The notes beneath the pieces are model-generated. The model was not told where the DNA came from. It did not search any database and worked only from the letters and a program-made list of their open reading frames with translations. This document shows positions 53,396 through 62,221 of a stretch of DNA of 64,000 bases, one piece after another (within the stretch, counting starts at the first letter, position 1; each line of letters begins with the position of its first letter). This DNA comes from Mycobacterium xenopi (GTDB lineage: Bacteria; Actinomycetota; Actinomycetes; Mycobacteriales; Mycobacteriaceae), in the NCBI RefSeq assembly GCF_009936235.1, contig NZ_AP022314.1, forward strand, positions 2,232,001-2,296,000, read 5' to 3'. Position numbers and translations under genes: made by a program.

Positions 53396-53773
53396 ATGCT
53401 GATTATCGCGCTGGTGCTTGCGGTGATAGGCCTTGCCGCACTGGTTTTCGCGGTCGTCACCAGCAACGCGTTGGTGGCGTGGGTGTGCATCGCTGCCAGC
53501 GTGCTGGGCGTGGTGCTGCTGATCATCGACGCGCTGCAGGAACGCCAGCGACGTCAGGCGCGGGTCTCCGCCGGTGAGCCGGTCTCGGTGACCGTCGAGT
53601 CGGAATCCGTGACGGGCCCGAGCGACCACGACGCCGGTGCCGCCGACCGCGGCAGCCAGGAAGGGTTCTACGCCGACTATCCTGAGGACGTCGCGGACGA
53701 GGACATCGTCGAGTCCGGCGAGCATCCCGCCCCCGGCAGCGACCAAGGCGGCAAGGACGACGACACCCGTTAG
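53396..53773 (+). CDS. Small membrane protein (Rv2144c-like)
   Basis: A 125-residue protein with two adjacent TM helices (about 2-20 and 24-44, [20 protein letters not shown] and [19 protein letters not shown]) and an acidic, disordered cytosolic tail. Conserved downstream of wag31 in mycobacteria; function unknown. Its stop overlaps the stop of the convergent phosphoribosyltransferase by four bases. Confidence 0.85.
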   Translation: MLIIALVLAVIGLAALVFAVVTSNALVAWVCIAASVLGVVLLIIDALQERQRRQARVSAGEPVSVTVESESVTGPSDHDAGAADRGSQEGFYADYPEDVADEDIVESGEHPAPGSDQGGKDDDTR

Positions 53774-54462
53774 GTATCGGCGCCCTGCCACGGCGGGGTC
53801 GCGAGCAGCTCACGAACCTCGTCGTCGGTGACCTGGTGGAAGTCCTCGTAGACCTGCCCCACGGCCTCGAAAGCGGGCGGCATCATCGCGCACACCACGT
53901 CGTCGGCTTCTTCGGCGAGCTGCTGGCATGCCGACGGCGGGCCAACCGGGACTGCGACCACCACCGATTCCGGGCCGGCCGCCCGGACTGCGCGCACGGC
54001 GGCGAGCATGCTGGCACCGGTGGCAATGCCGTCGTCGACGAGGATCACGGTTTTGCCGCGCGGATCGGCAACCGGCCGCCCGCCACGATAGGCCTGCTCG
54101 CGCCGCTTGAGTTCGGCGGATTCGCGTTCGATGACCGCGCGCACCTGCTCCTCGCTGATGCGCAGGCTAGAGACCACGTTGTCGTTCATCACCACCCCGC
54201 CGCCGCTAGCCAACGCGCCCATCGCCAGCTCGCTCCACTGCGGCACGCCCAGTTTGCGGACTAAAAACACGTCCAATTCTGCGTGCAGCGCGGCAGCGAC
54301 CTCCCAGCCGACCGGCAGGCCGCCCCGTGCCAGCCCATATACCAGCAGTCGGTCCCGGCCGCGGTAGGAGGCGAGTTCTTCGGCCAGCACGCGGCCGGCT
54401 TCGCGACGATCGCGGAAGGTGCGTCGCGATGTTCGCCCAAGAAAGCCACTCGATCGGTTCAT
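53770..54462 (-). CDS. Type I phosphoribosyltransferase-like protein (Rv2143-like)
   Basis: A 230-residue PRTase-fold protein. The PRPP-binding motif is [14 protein letters not shown] (about 127-140); [18 protein letters not shown] is the PPi-loop region. The substrate is not shown; many relatives have unknown substrates. ATG 54462 is a plausible start, but the frame is open further upstream. Confidence 0.83.
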   Translation of the reverse strand: MNRSSGFLGRTSRRTFRDRREAGRVLAEELASYRGRDRLLVYGLARGGLPVGWEVAAALHAELDVFLVRKLGVPQWSELAMGALASGGGVVMNDNVVSSLRISEEQVRAVIERESAELKRREQAYRGGRPVADPRGKTVILVDDGIATGASMLAAVRAVRAAGPESVVVAVPVGPPSACQQLAEEADDVVCAMMPPAFEAVGQVYEDFHQVTDDEVRELLATPPWQGADT

Positions 54463-54595
54463 TGGCCGCACTCTCGACTGCTGTGGTATCCAGCCTACGA
54501 CTGCGATGACGCCGGGACATGGGTTCCAGCACTGCGGCTTCCCTGCGCGCTGGAAGCTCAAACCGAACCCCGTCGTCTGCGCCGGTGCGGCGGTT

Positions 54596-55483
54596 TCACG
54601 TCGAAAGCTTGATGGCAAAACCGATCAGCGCATCGATCAGTCGATCCGGCGCGACGCGGCGCGCCACCGCACTTGTCCGCGAATCCGCGCCCACCCGGTA
54701 GCGGGTTTTCGGCCGCTTGGCGACCACCGCGGCAGCAACCGCGTTGGCGTAGTGCATCGGCGTGGTCTTGGTAGCGTGTGCCCGAGTTTCGCAGGCGGCT
54801 AGAACGGCGGTAAATCGGCTCCGATAAATCGCGGCGATTTCGGCGGGTGCCGACGCGATGGCCTGCTCGGCCCAGGCATGCAGCTTGCGCCAAATTGGTG
54901 TCTCGACCACACCGGGTTGGATGATCGACACGCGCACCCCGAGCGGCCGCAATTCACGGCGCAGCGCATCGCTTAGCCCTTCTTTAGCGAACTCGGCGGC
55001 CGCATACGCACCCAAAAACGGCGGTGTCACCGTGCCGATACCAGAACTGACGTTGACGACCCGGCCCTTCGACGCCCGCAGCAAGGGCAGAAACCGTTGT
55101 GTAACCGCAAGGCTCCCAACAAGATTCGTTTCGAGTTGAGTGCGCATCAGGTTTATGGGCACACATTCCAGCGGCGCGCCGATGCAGATGCCGGCGTTGT
55201 TCACCAGCGCCCACAGCCCGGTGTCAGCGCAGCGCAATTCCACGTAGTCGCCAGCGCGGGCGATCGAGGCCGCATCGGTCACGTCTAGCACCACCGGAAT
55301 TAATTCACCGGCCGACGGAGGCAGGTTGGCCAGCTGCTCGGCGATCGATTTCGATCGCACGCCGGCGAACACGCGGTAACCCAGATCGTTGAGGTGCATG
55401 GCCGCTGCCCGGCCGAGTCCGCTTGACGCGCCGGTGATTACCACCGACCTGTGCTGCGGCCGGTGCAGCGCCGAGGACGTCAT
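54596..55483 (-). CDS. Short-chain dehydrogenase with altered YxxxK motif
   Basis: A 295-residue classical SDR. The cofactor loop [11 protein letters not shown] (about 18-28), LDVTD, NNAG and the catalytic Ser (NVSSGIG) are present, and the R/N pattern suggests NADP(H). The active-site motif reads YAAAE instead of YxxxK: the catalytic Lys is replaced by Glu, with a Lys three residues later (FAKEG). This would impair normal SDR chemistry unless compensated. The C-terminal extension has a [10 protein letters not shown] block seen in retinol-dehydrogenase-like SDRs. Substrate unknown. Confidence 0.88.
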   Translation of the reverse strand: MTSSALHRPQHRSVVITGASSGLGRAAAMHLNDLGYRVFAGVRSKSIAEQLANLPPSAGELIPVVLDVTDAASIARAGDYVELRCADTGLWALVNNAGICIGAPLECVPINLMRTQLETNLVGSLAVTQRFLPLLRASKGRVVNVSSGIGTVTPPFLGAYAAAEFAKEGLSDALRRELRPLGVRVSIIQPGVVETPIWRKLHAWAEQAIASAPAEIAAIYRSRFTAVLAACETRAHATKTTPMHYANAVAAAVVAKRPKTRYRVGADSRTSAVARRVAPDRLIDALIGFAIKLST

Positions 55484-55991
55484 CGCATGATCTTAGCGGC
55501 GCCGGCTATCCGGATTCGGGCGAAAAAAGCAAGTGGCGGCGTTGATTTCGGCACCAGCAGCGCCCGCCGACCTGCGGTGGTGCCGACGGTGAGGGGGTCG
55601 ACAGCCCCTGACAAGCGTGTCCGAGGGGGGACTTGCCCACCTACGACACGGGTTGAGGTCTTTGAATTGGGTCGTTGACCAGCCGGCTTTCTGCGGCGGT
55701 CGAATGGCGTGTGCTGGCAACTGGCATCCATGGTGGCCGCCATCGGTTATTGGTGCGCTCACCGGGTGATCGAGGAGTCGTGTCAGGTTCGGCGGACACG
55801 GTTCCACGTCGCCAACGTGAACCGCCTCGGCGCGGTGCCCCGCCGATGCTCCCTATGGGGAAGAGGCGACTCGAGGCTGCGCGCCTCGCCGCGTGTCGCT
55901 ATGTGACCCCACGGCGTCTATGTGCGATTCTGTTGGGCTACCCAAGGGGAGGGAGCCACGACTGCCGTGACCATATGGGGAAGGAACGAGC
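55484..55991. other. Intergenic region at the entry to the accessory island
   Basis: 508 nt with no gene I can support. Short frames on both strands lack starts, codon bias or known similarity. The segment around 55600-55680 (GGGGGGACTTGCCCACCTACGACACGG) looks like non-coding DNA beside a former integration site, but I find no tRNA or att repeat. The final 90 nt should hold the promoter of the next gene; GGGGAAGGA precedes ATG 55992. Confidence 0.4.
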
Positions 55992-57383
55992 ATGGAGAAC
56001 GATGAACAGGAAGGCACTGTCGCCCTGCTGGGAGAGTGGATCGGCCGGCTGGAGGCGTTCAGCGAAGCGCTAGAAGACTTGGAAGGTGAGTCGCCAAGCG
56101 ACTTCTGCGAAAGCGCTTGTGACGCTTGGAAGAACATCGCCATGATCGATAGCCCTCCATCGACAACTCCGGCAATGCTGGTTGTCACGGAGTCGTTCGC
56201 CGTACTGACCAAAGTGATGACCAAGGTGTCCACTGACTGGGCTGACACGCCTGATGTTCGGGACCGCCTGACGCGCAGTGACATTGAGCAGCAGCTGCGA
56301 GACGGGTTGGCAAGCATCCTCGGCGAGGCGCGGCAGTGGCTGGCAGAGGGCCTGCCTTCGGTCGACGAAATCAGTGACCGCAACGCGTCAGCTCGTGCAG
56401 TCGTAAGTGAATCACTGAAGTACCACGAGTCTAGGAACGCAGAGATGGACGCCGACGACGCGGAAGCTCAGGCTGATCCGTACGGAGCGGTTCTGCTGTG
56501 CCGGGACCGCACGGTCTCCGATGCTGCCATCTTCACAAAGCTGTGTTCCTTCACGGAAGACGAACACCAGCGTTACGTAGATGCGCACGAACGGATTCGG
56601 CGCATGCTCGACAGTGAACTACTGCAGCACATCTCCGATGAGAGCGACCGATTGTTGGACGTACTGATCGCCGTAATGCGCGAACTTCAGAGCCAACATG
56701 TGTCGCTAGGGGATCAGGACGCCATGGACGAGCGTCGGCGCAGGATTCGTTCGGCCCTGATCTCGTTCACCGCTGCGTTGCAGATCCATGAGTACCAGAC
56801 GATCCGCAGTGTGCGGCAAACACATGGGTTAGGTCGTGAACAGGTGGCTGAAGTCAAGGCCTTGTTCGATGACCTGAAGACGACTTCGTTTGCGTACCGT
56901 TGGTTGGAGGCCTTGCGTGATGCCCTGCAGCATGGCGATATTGATGCGTTCAAGTGGAGCTTCAACGTGAGTATGCACGCTGAGCCTGAGGTCACGATCA
57001 ACCTGGACCGAGGGTTCATGCTGGAGTTCATCGGTCGTGAGAACCGAAGCAAGCCGTGGCTGAAGCCTCGCGAACTCCAGGAGTTGGATGGCGATCCGAG
57101 TGTGCTGGACATGATCCAGGCTGTCCAGCCGCTCATGGGTCCGCTGCAGGAAAAGCTAGACAAAGTGTTGTACCCCAATGTTGCCAACGATGCTGCGACG
57201 GTACGAGAGCTGATCGCGCGATTTGAGGGCAGACAGGGTATGTACTTCCTGCAGACCGGCCCCGGCTTCACCCGCCGTCGTTTGGCCCCGCCGACAACGC
57301 CCCTGGCCCCGCGCGTGCTGTATTTCGCAGAGAACTATGAGCCCGACAACGGCAGTGGTGATGGGGACATGACAGCAGCGTGA
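55992..57383 (+). CDS. Unknown 463-residue mainly helical protein with R-x4-H motif
   Basis: Not recognised as a named family. It is acidic, almost wholly helical and cytosolic, without signal or TM. The stretch YRWLEALRDALQHGD has R309-x4-H314, resembling the active motif of HEPN RNases and HEPN-like proteins of defence islands. G+C is visibly lower than in the core genes, which suggests transfer. ATG 55992 follows GGGGAAGGA. It lies alone between an SDR gene and a broken GNAT gene. A HEPN-type role is only an inference. Confidence 0.7.
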   Translation: MENDEQEGTVALLGEWIGRLEAFSEALEDLEGESPSDFCESACDAWKNIAMIDSPPSTTPAMLVVTESFAVLTKVMTKVSTDWADTPDVRDRLTRSDIEQQLRDGLASILGEARQWLAEGLPSVDEISDRNASARAVVSESLKYHESRNAEMDADDAEAQADPYGAVLLCRDRTVSDAAIFTKLCSFTEDEHQRYVDAHERIRRMLDSELLQHISDESDRLLDVLIAVMRELQSQHVSLGDQDAMDERRRRIRSALISFTAALQIHEYQTIRSVRQTHGLGREQVAEVKALFDDLKTTSFAYRWLEALRDALQHGDIDAFKWSFNVSMHAEPEVTINLDRGFMLEFIGRENRSKPWLKPRELQELDGDPSVLDMIQAVQPLMGPLQEKLDKVLYPNVANDAATVRELIARFEGRQGMYFLQTGPGFTRRRLAPPTTPLAPRVLYFAENYEPDNGSGDGDMTAA

Positions 57384-57729
57384 CAGCAGCGCAGCGGCAA
57401 TCCATGTATGGGGCAACGTTGGCCCAGCAGCTGCATTGCTCCGAAACGGAGCCGTAAAGCACCGCTGAACTCGTCATTTAAGCCGCTGAAGAATCGCGCG
57501 GAGTCGCAGCGGCTGGCCGGAGCGGTAGCTAACTCAGGGAGGAAGCGGCTTCCAGTCGTCCTCGACCCACAAGATGACGCCGTTGGTGATTCTCCAGTCG
57601 AAGCGCTGAATGCATCGCACGCAGGCTGCCGTGTGGTAGCCCGAGCCGTTGCGATATCAGCCGGACGAGAATCTAGTCAATCGGAGTTGCGCATTGCTTT
57701 TTAGCGCAACGCCCAGAAAATTGGGGCCT

Positions 57730-58691
57730 ATGAAGGGTGTCACAATCCGGGAAGCGTGTCCCGACGAGGTGCCTGCGTTAGTTCAATTGACGTCGGAATA
57801 CGTTGGTACCAGTTACAAGTGGGCTGACCGTCTCGGCGCCGGGAGGAGCGCCACTGAGAGTCTGGCGCTAGTCGCGGTTGATGCGGACGGTTGTATCCAC
57901 GGGGCGGTAGGCGTACCCCAGTGCCGGCCAGCTCAACCCAGATCGTTTGGCAGCGAGACCCTGGCGCGTTTGATTTTGGCAAGGTGCCCTGGTGGAAGAT
58001 TAACGTTCTGGCGGTTGATTTCGAGCATCGTGGACAGGGTGTCGGACGAGCATTGCTGCGGGAAACCGTTCGCAGGCTACCGCGCCGCCATGTTGGGCTG
58101 TATGGAAATCTCGACGAAACACGCGTTGACTCGATTCGGTGGTATCGGCGCCAGGGTTTCTACATCAATCCGTCGTCCGGGCTGACAATGAGCGAACGGG
58201 TGAAGCCCTTAGATCGAGACGCGATGGGAATCACAGCGGTTCCTGGGGAAGTGATCTTCCGGGGCTTCCGTTCGATCCTTCGCGATCATCTGGATGAAAA
58301 AGCCCGCCCCCGCTGGGAGGATCGGACCGCTGAAGCTGAATATCGCTGGCAGGTTGCGCTGCGCTCTGTAATTAGTCCATTTTCTCCTGATCTTGGCTAC
58401 AGGCTGTATGCCCGGCGTATCGCCGAAGACTTCACACCTGAACTTTGCCACCATGCAGAGATGGGACCGCGTCCGATGTTTGTATTCGGGTGGGATCCAG
58501 ATCGCGTCCGTGTGTGCAACGAGTGCATGACCCTACACCTTGAGCGAATCCGAAAGTACGACGCCGATACGCATTGCGATGGCTGCGGCATCGAACACAG
58601 CGACGTTCGGCTGTCATGGGCAAGCGACGACGAGTGCCTCCTTCTCGTCTCGGCAGGGCTATGCCCAAGATGTCGGTCAGGCGACTCTTGA
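57730..58691 (+). pseudogene. GNAT acetyltransferase with C-terminal zinc-ribbon-like domain, frameshifted
   Basis: ATG 57730 begins a GNAT N-terminus (VTIREACPDEVPALVQLTSEYVG ... LALVAVDADG). Between about 57905 and 57945 the frame shifts, consistent with one missing base. The rest (QIVWQRDPGAFDFGKVPWW, INVLAVDFEHRGQGVGRALLRE, the acetyl-CoA motif A) follows in the other frame to stop 58691. The last 65 residues carry CNEC, CDGC and CPRC pairs, a probable zinc-binding module unusual on a GNAT. Either a sequencing indel or a true pseudogene. Lower G+C than the core. Confidence 0.7.
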
Positions 58692-59013
58692 CCCGTCGGG
58701 CTTCGACCACGCACCGGCTTCCCACGTCTTCGGTGCCATTCGAGTGTCGTGGCTATCCGCGCGGACTCATAATCGGTGTACACGGGCGTTTGCTGCGTCG
58801 GCTAGCGTTGGTGCGTTCGGGGTATACCGGTTCTAGCTGCGTCGATAGGGCTTGTGGCGTTGGCTGGAGCTGGACGGGTCTGGGAGCGCTGCGGTATCGA
58901 CTGCGGTATCGGCTGGACAGCCTCACTCATACGCAACAGCGGCACCATCGCCATGAATTCACACCCATGCGCGCCTCCTCGACTTTTCGTTTCTTTCGTT
59001 TTAGCCTGGGTGT
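58692..59013. other. Gap before the toxin-antitoxin pair
   Basis: 322 nt with no supportable gene. The last ~60 nt (TCGACTTTTCGTTTCTTTCG) are A+T-richer and probably contain the promoter of the antitoxin gene; no clear operator repeat was found. Confidence 0.4.
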
Positions 59014-59463
59014 ATGGCAGCCACGCTAATCCTTGAAGAACGCACCGTTTTACCACCTCAACAGCCCGAGGACTTCTCGGCGCTGCTGGCGGCGCTGGGC
59101 TCGGACCAGGTTTCCGTGTGCGGCGGCGACGGCCATCCGATCACCCTCCCCGATCCTGTCCGGGAGGCGCTGTACAACGTCGTGCTGGCCCTCTCGCAGG
59201 GCAAGGGCATCACGCTAGTGCCGCGCCAGAGCAAGCTCACCACTCAGGAGGCAGCCGACCTACTGAACATCTCTAGGCCGACGCTGGTGAAGCTTCTCGA
59301 AGAGGGCCGCATCCCTTTCGAGAAGCCAGGGCGGCACCGCAAGGTCAGCCTCGACGCGCTGCTGCAGTATCAGCGGGAGACGCGGGCCCGCCGGCGCGCG
59401 GCGCTTGACGAGCTAACCCGAGACTCGGCGAACGAGATCAAGGCGATCCTCAAGGCGCGGTGA
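59014..59463 (+). CDS. Excisionase-type HTH antitoxin
   Basis: A 149-residue DNA-binding protein. Residues about 71-115 (LTTQEAADLLNISRPTLVKLLEEGR, then PGRHRKVSLDALLQY) form a MerR/excisionase-like HTH typical of antitoxins upstream of PIN toxins. The acidic/hydrophobic N-terminal part and the basic C-terminal helix (ETRARRRAALDEL) would contact the toxin. The stop lies 14 nt before the PIN gene. Expected to neutralise the toxin and repress the operon. Confidence 0.85.
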   Translation: MAATLILEERTVLPPQQPEDFSALLAALGSDQVSVCGGDGHPITLPDPVREALYNVVLALSQGKGITLVPRQSKLTTQEAADLLNISRPTLVKLLEEGRIPFEKPGRHRKVSLDALLQYQRETRARRRAALDELTRDSANEIKAILKAR

Positions 59464-59477
59464 GGGTTTAAACGAGC

Positions 59478-60062
59478 ATGGCGTTCCCGGTGTTGCTGGA
59501 TGCTTGCGTGCTCGTTCCCATGCCGCTTGTTGATTTTCTGCTGCGGCTCGCCGACGAAGGCATCTACCGACCGCTGTGGTCGCAGGACATCCTAGCCGAG
59601 ACGCAGCGCACCCTAATCAACAAGCTCAACAAGACGCCCGAAGAGGCCGACAAGCGACTAAAAGCCATGCGGGACAATTTCATTGACGCTGAAGTCACGG
59701 GCTATCAGGAACTCGTCGGCGCGATGCGCAACGACGAAAAGGACCGCCACGTGCTGGCCGCAGCGGTCAGAGAACGCGCCGAGGTAATCGTCACCGCAAA
59801 CCTCCCACACTTCCCAGCCGAGGCCGTCGAGCCCTACAACATCGAAGTGCGTCACCCGGACGACTTCCTGCTCGACCAGATCGACCTCTACGAGGACGCC
59901 ACCCGTTCGGCCCTTCTCGGGATCGTGGCCGCTTACACGAACCCGCCATTCACGGCCCACCAGGTCCTCGATGCGCTGGGCACCCAGGTGCCGAAGTTCG
60001 CCGCTGAAGCGCGTCGGCTAATCCCGCCTTCATCGGTATCAATGCCGAAGCGAGGCGGCTGA
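59478..60062 (+). CDS. PIN-domain ribonuclease toxin
   Basis: A 194-residue PIN-fold RNase. The acidic site is D8 (LLDACVLVP), a conserved Glu in DILAETQRTL, the Asp in NDEKDRHVLAAAV, and TANLPHFP, the usual T-x-N segment. Longer than most VapC (about 130 residues), with a C-terminal helical extension as in PIN toxins paired with excisionase-like antitoxins. Forms a type II toxin-antitoxin pair with the preceding gene. Confidence 0.87.
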   Translation: MAFPVLLDACVLVPMPLVDFLLRLADEGIYRPLWSQDILAETQRTLINKLNKTPEEADKRLKAMRDNFIDAEVTGYQELVGAMRNDEKDRHVLAAAVRERAEVIVTANLPHFPAEAVEPYNIEVRHPDDFLLDQIDLYEDATRSALLGIVAAYTNPPFTAHQVLDALGTQVPKFAAEARRLIPPSSVSMPKRGG

Positions 60063-60150
60063 TCGCCAGAGATTCTTAGGCACGGTGGTGGCCGCCGCGT
60101 CGCTGCAGCGAGTTATCAGACAGTAACCAACTCCTAACCAGGAAAATCCG

Positions 60151-61209
60151 GTGGCAGGAAATCGCAAGCCCACAAGACCACGCCGAACACCGCCGGCTTC
60201 CCGACCCGCGGCATTCCCAGGCCCCAGTGCAAATGCGCTAGGGCAGCCCGGCCAGGCCGGACGGCCGTATGTCACGCAGGGCGTTTACTACACGGTGGTT
60301 CCGATACTGCCGGGAGGTCGTGAGCCTGACCCGGCCGGATCACCGGGTAAATACCGATTGACGTTCGTGCTCGCGATACCAGGCCGCGCAGTCGTTCTGG
60401 ATGAGGTTAACTTCGCCAAGCTGATCGCGGCAGGTGACAGTCTGCTAGAGGTTGCGTCGGATGTTCACACGCTGCGAATGGACGGCCATGATGACGCCGG
60501 TAATAAGCACGCACTGACCGTTAATGTGAACGGACAGCACCGGCTACGTGATATCGAGCTTGAGGTCGACGCCGACAGTTTCATGCACGCGGCAAGCCGC
60601 GGCCACGATCTCATTGCGCCGGCATTGAGCCGCTGGGCATATCTGCACGACGCACCCATCACGACATCTGGGTTCCAGATCATCGAGCTCGCCACCGGAA
60701 CTCAACTATTCTGGGTTAATCGGATGCTGGGCGCCGTAAAGGCATTCGCCGACACTGGTGGCGCAAGCCATCAAGATCACCGGATTCTGCTATCGGCATA
60801 CCGCGATGGCATCAGCTCGACCGAACCACTCTGGCAAGCCCTTTCACTATTCCGCCTGATCGAAGGTGCATTCAAGATGCAAGGCGAGAGGCGTGCTGCC
60901 CTAATCGCAGCTGGTCGGCAACCACCGCAAGTCGAGTGCGTCCCAGCCGATGTAACCACGATCGGCCAAGAGAATGACTACGGGTTGCGTGACTCGTTAA
61001 AGCCTTACGCCGGCCAAAAGTTTACGCAGGTCCGCGACACAATCCGTGGCAAGCTCCGGAATGCGATCGCCCACCTCGACATCGACAGCGACATCCTCAT
61101 CCAAGACCGCTGGGAGGATGTCCAGAAGGTCGAGCAGGTTTTGCCCTGCCTCCGCTGGATGGCCCGTCAACTACTCGACGCAGAGTTGCAGCAGACACCG
61201 CTGCAGTAG
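60151..61209 (+). CDS. MauJ-like protein with HEPN-type R-x4-H motif
   Basis: A 352-residue cytosolic protein from GTG 60151 (AGGAAAA upstream). A basic, Pro-rich tail (about 1-40) precedes a beta-rich middle and a helical C-terminal half. The latter contains LFRLIEGAFKMQGERR and RDTIRGKLRNAIAHLD, where R303-x4-H308 matches the HEPN RNase motif. The layout resembles proteins labelled methylamine-utilisation MauJ. No mau genes are near, so that name says little about its role. A HEPN nuclease in defence or toxin-antitoxin biology is a reasonable guess. Confidence 0.68.
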   Translation: MAGNRKPTRPRRTPPASRPAAFPGPSANALGQPGQAGRPYVTQGVYYTVVPILPGGREPDPAGSPGKYRLTFVLAIPGRAVVLDEVNFAKLIAAGDSLLEVASDVHTLRMDGHDDAGNKHALTVNVNGQHRLRDIELEVDADSFMHAASRGHDLIAPALSRWAYLHDAPITTSGFQIIELATGTQLFWVNRMLGAVKAFADTGGASHQDHRILLSAYRDGISSTEPLWQALSLFRLIEGAFKMQGERRAALIAAGRQPPQVECVPADVTTIGQENDYGLRDSLKPYAGQKFTQVRDTIRGKLRNAIAHLDIDSDILIQDRWEDVQKVEQVLPCLRWMARQLLDAELQQTPLQ

Positions 61210-61513
61210 AGGCCCGCGGACGGGTTTCGGTACGGCAGTTCGCGGCTTCTCGGCCAGAATGAAGCATCCCGGGTTCGATGCACACCTCGTTTCGTGTGAC
61301 CGGTGTGTTTCCGGGTGTTGACCGTCTCTCCGGGTGACGACCACGGCGGTCTTGTTCGTCATTGAGTTTGCCGATGTGGTTGTCGGCTTGTTCGCGGGGT
61401 TGATCTTGTTCGTGTGCACCGTCAGTGTGACGAGGAACTGGTGGGTGCGCGACACCCCGCTGAAGTCTTGGCGGGCTTGCGGGGTGCCGCGCTGTTAGTG
61501 CTTGGAGGCACCG
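61210..61513. other. Probable left border of the three-gene transposon
   Basis: 304 nt without a gene. Motif GTGTGACCGG and related CCGGGTG-type repeats occur at 61297-61345 and may be transposase-binding sites near the left end. The exact terminus cannot be set because the right end lies outside the window. GGAGG at 61504 precedes the next start. Confidence 0.4.
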
Positions 61514-62107
61514 ATGGTGACGGTAGAGGCTGATGTTGTCGGCGTCGAGTCGCGGCTGGCGGGCGGTGGGATCGGATGCCCGACATGCCGGGATGGGGTG
61601 CTGGGCGGCTGGGGGTATGCCCGGGTCCGGCGGGTCGAGGGACTGGGCGGTCCGCTGCGGCCGCGGCGGGCACGATGCCGGGCGTGTTTGGTTACCCACG
61701 TGTTGTTGCCGGTGACCGTGTTGTTGCGCAGAGCTTATGCGGCGGAACGGATTTGGGCCGCGTTGACCTCCCGCGCCGAGGGAGCTGGGCATCGCCGGAT
61801 CGGCGCGAGCCTGGGCGTACCAGCGGCGACGGTGCGGGGCTGGCTACGACGGGCGGCTGATCGGCTCGAGGTGATTTGGAATTGGTTCTTGCGGGTGGCC
61901 GTGGCCGCTGGAGTAGATGTGCAGATCCCGGACGGGTCTGGGTGCCCATGGCGCGACGTGCTGGCCGCGGTGCAGGCGGCGACCGCGGCGATCAGGTTCC
62001 GGTTCGGTGCGGTCGGGTTGGGCGGCGCGGTGACGCCGGGGCGGGTGGTGGTCGCGGGCAGTGGCGGGCGGCTGCTGGCACCGGGATGGTCGCCACCACG
62101 CAGTTGA
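61514..62107 (+). CDS. DUF6431-type transposon protein
   Basis: A 197-residue protein, first of the transposon genes. A zinc-ribbon-like N-terminus (CPTC and CRAC) and an HTH (RRIGASLGVPAATVRGWLRR) fit the DUF6431 group found upstream of integrase/ATPase transposons in actinobacteria. The C-terminal end reads SPPRS; homologues I recall end with a short NTNRP-like tail, which here is in another frame (near 62120), so a late frameshift is possible. ATG 61514 or GTG 61517 follows GGAGG. Confidence 0.7.
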   Translation: MVTVEADVVGVESRLAGGGIGCPTCRDGVLGGWGYARVRRVEGLGGPLRPRRARCRACLVTHVLLPVTVLLRRAYAAERIWAALTSRAEGAGHRRIGASLGVPAATVRGWLRRAADRLEVIWNWFLRVAVAAGVDVQIPDGSGCPWRDVLAAVQAATAAIRFRFGAVGLGGAVTPGRVVVAGSGGRLLAPGWSPPRS

Positions 62108-62221
62108 GGCTGCGCAACACGAATCGCCCCTGCCGCTGCGGGCGATGATCGGTGATCCTCGCCAAGGCGCCTGCCCGGCAACGGTTTCGGGCAGGCCTTC
62201 GATTGGAGAGGAGAACCAAGG

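Noticed and set aside
55484..55991. tRNA gene or att site as an island anchor
   Set aside because: No cloverleaf, CCA end or matching direct repeat could be found.
55675..56073. 132-codon frame overlapping the start of the 463-residue gene
   Set aside because: No homology, poor codon use, and it overlaps a better-supported gene.
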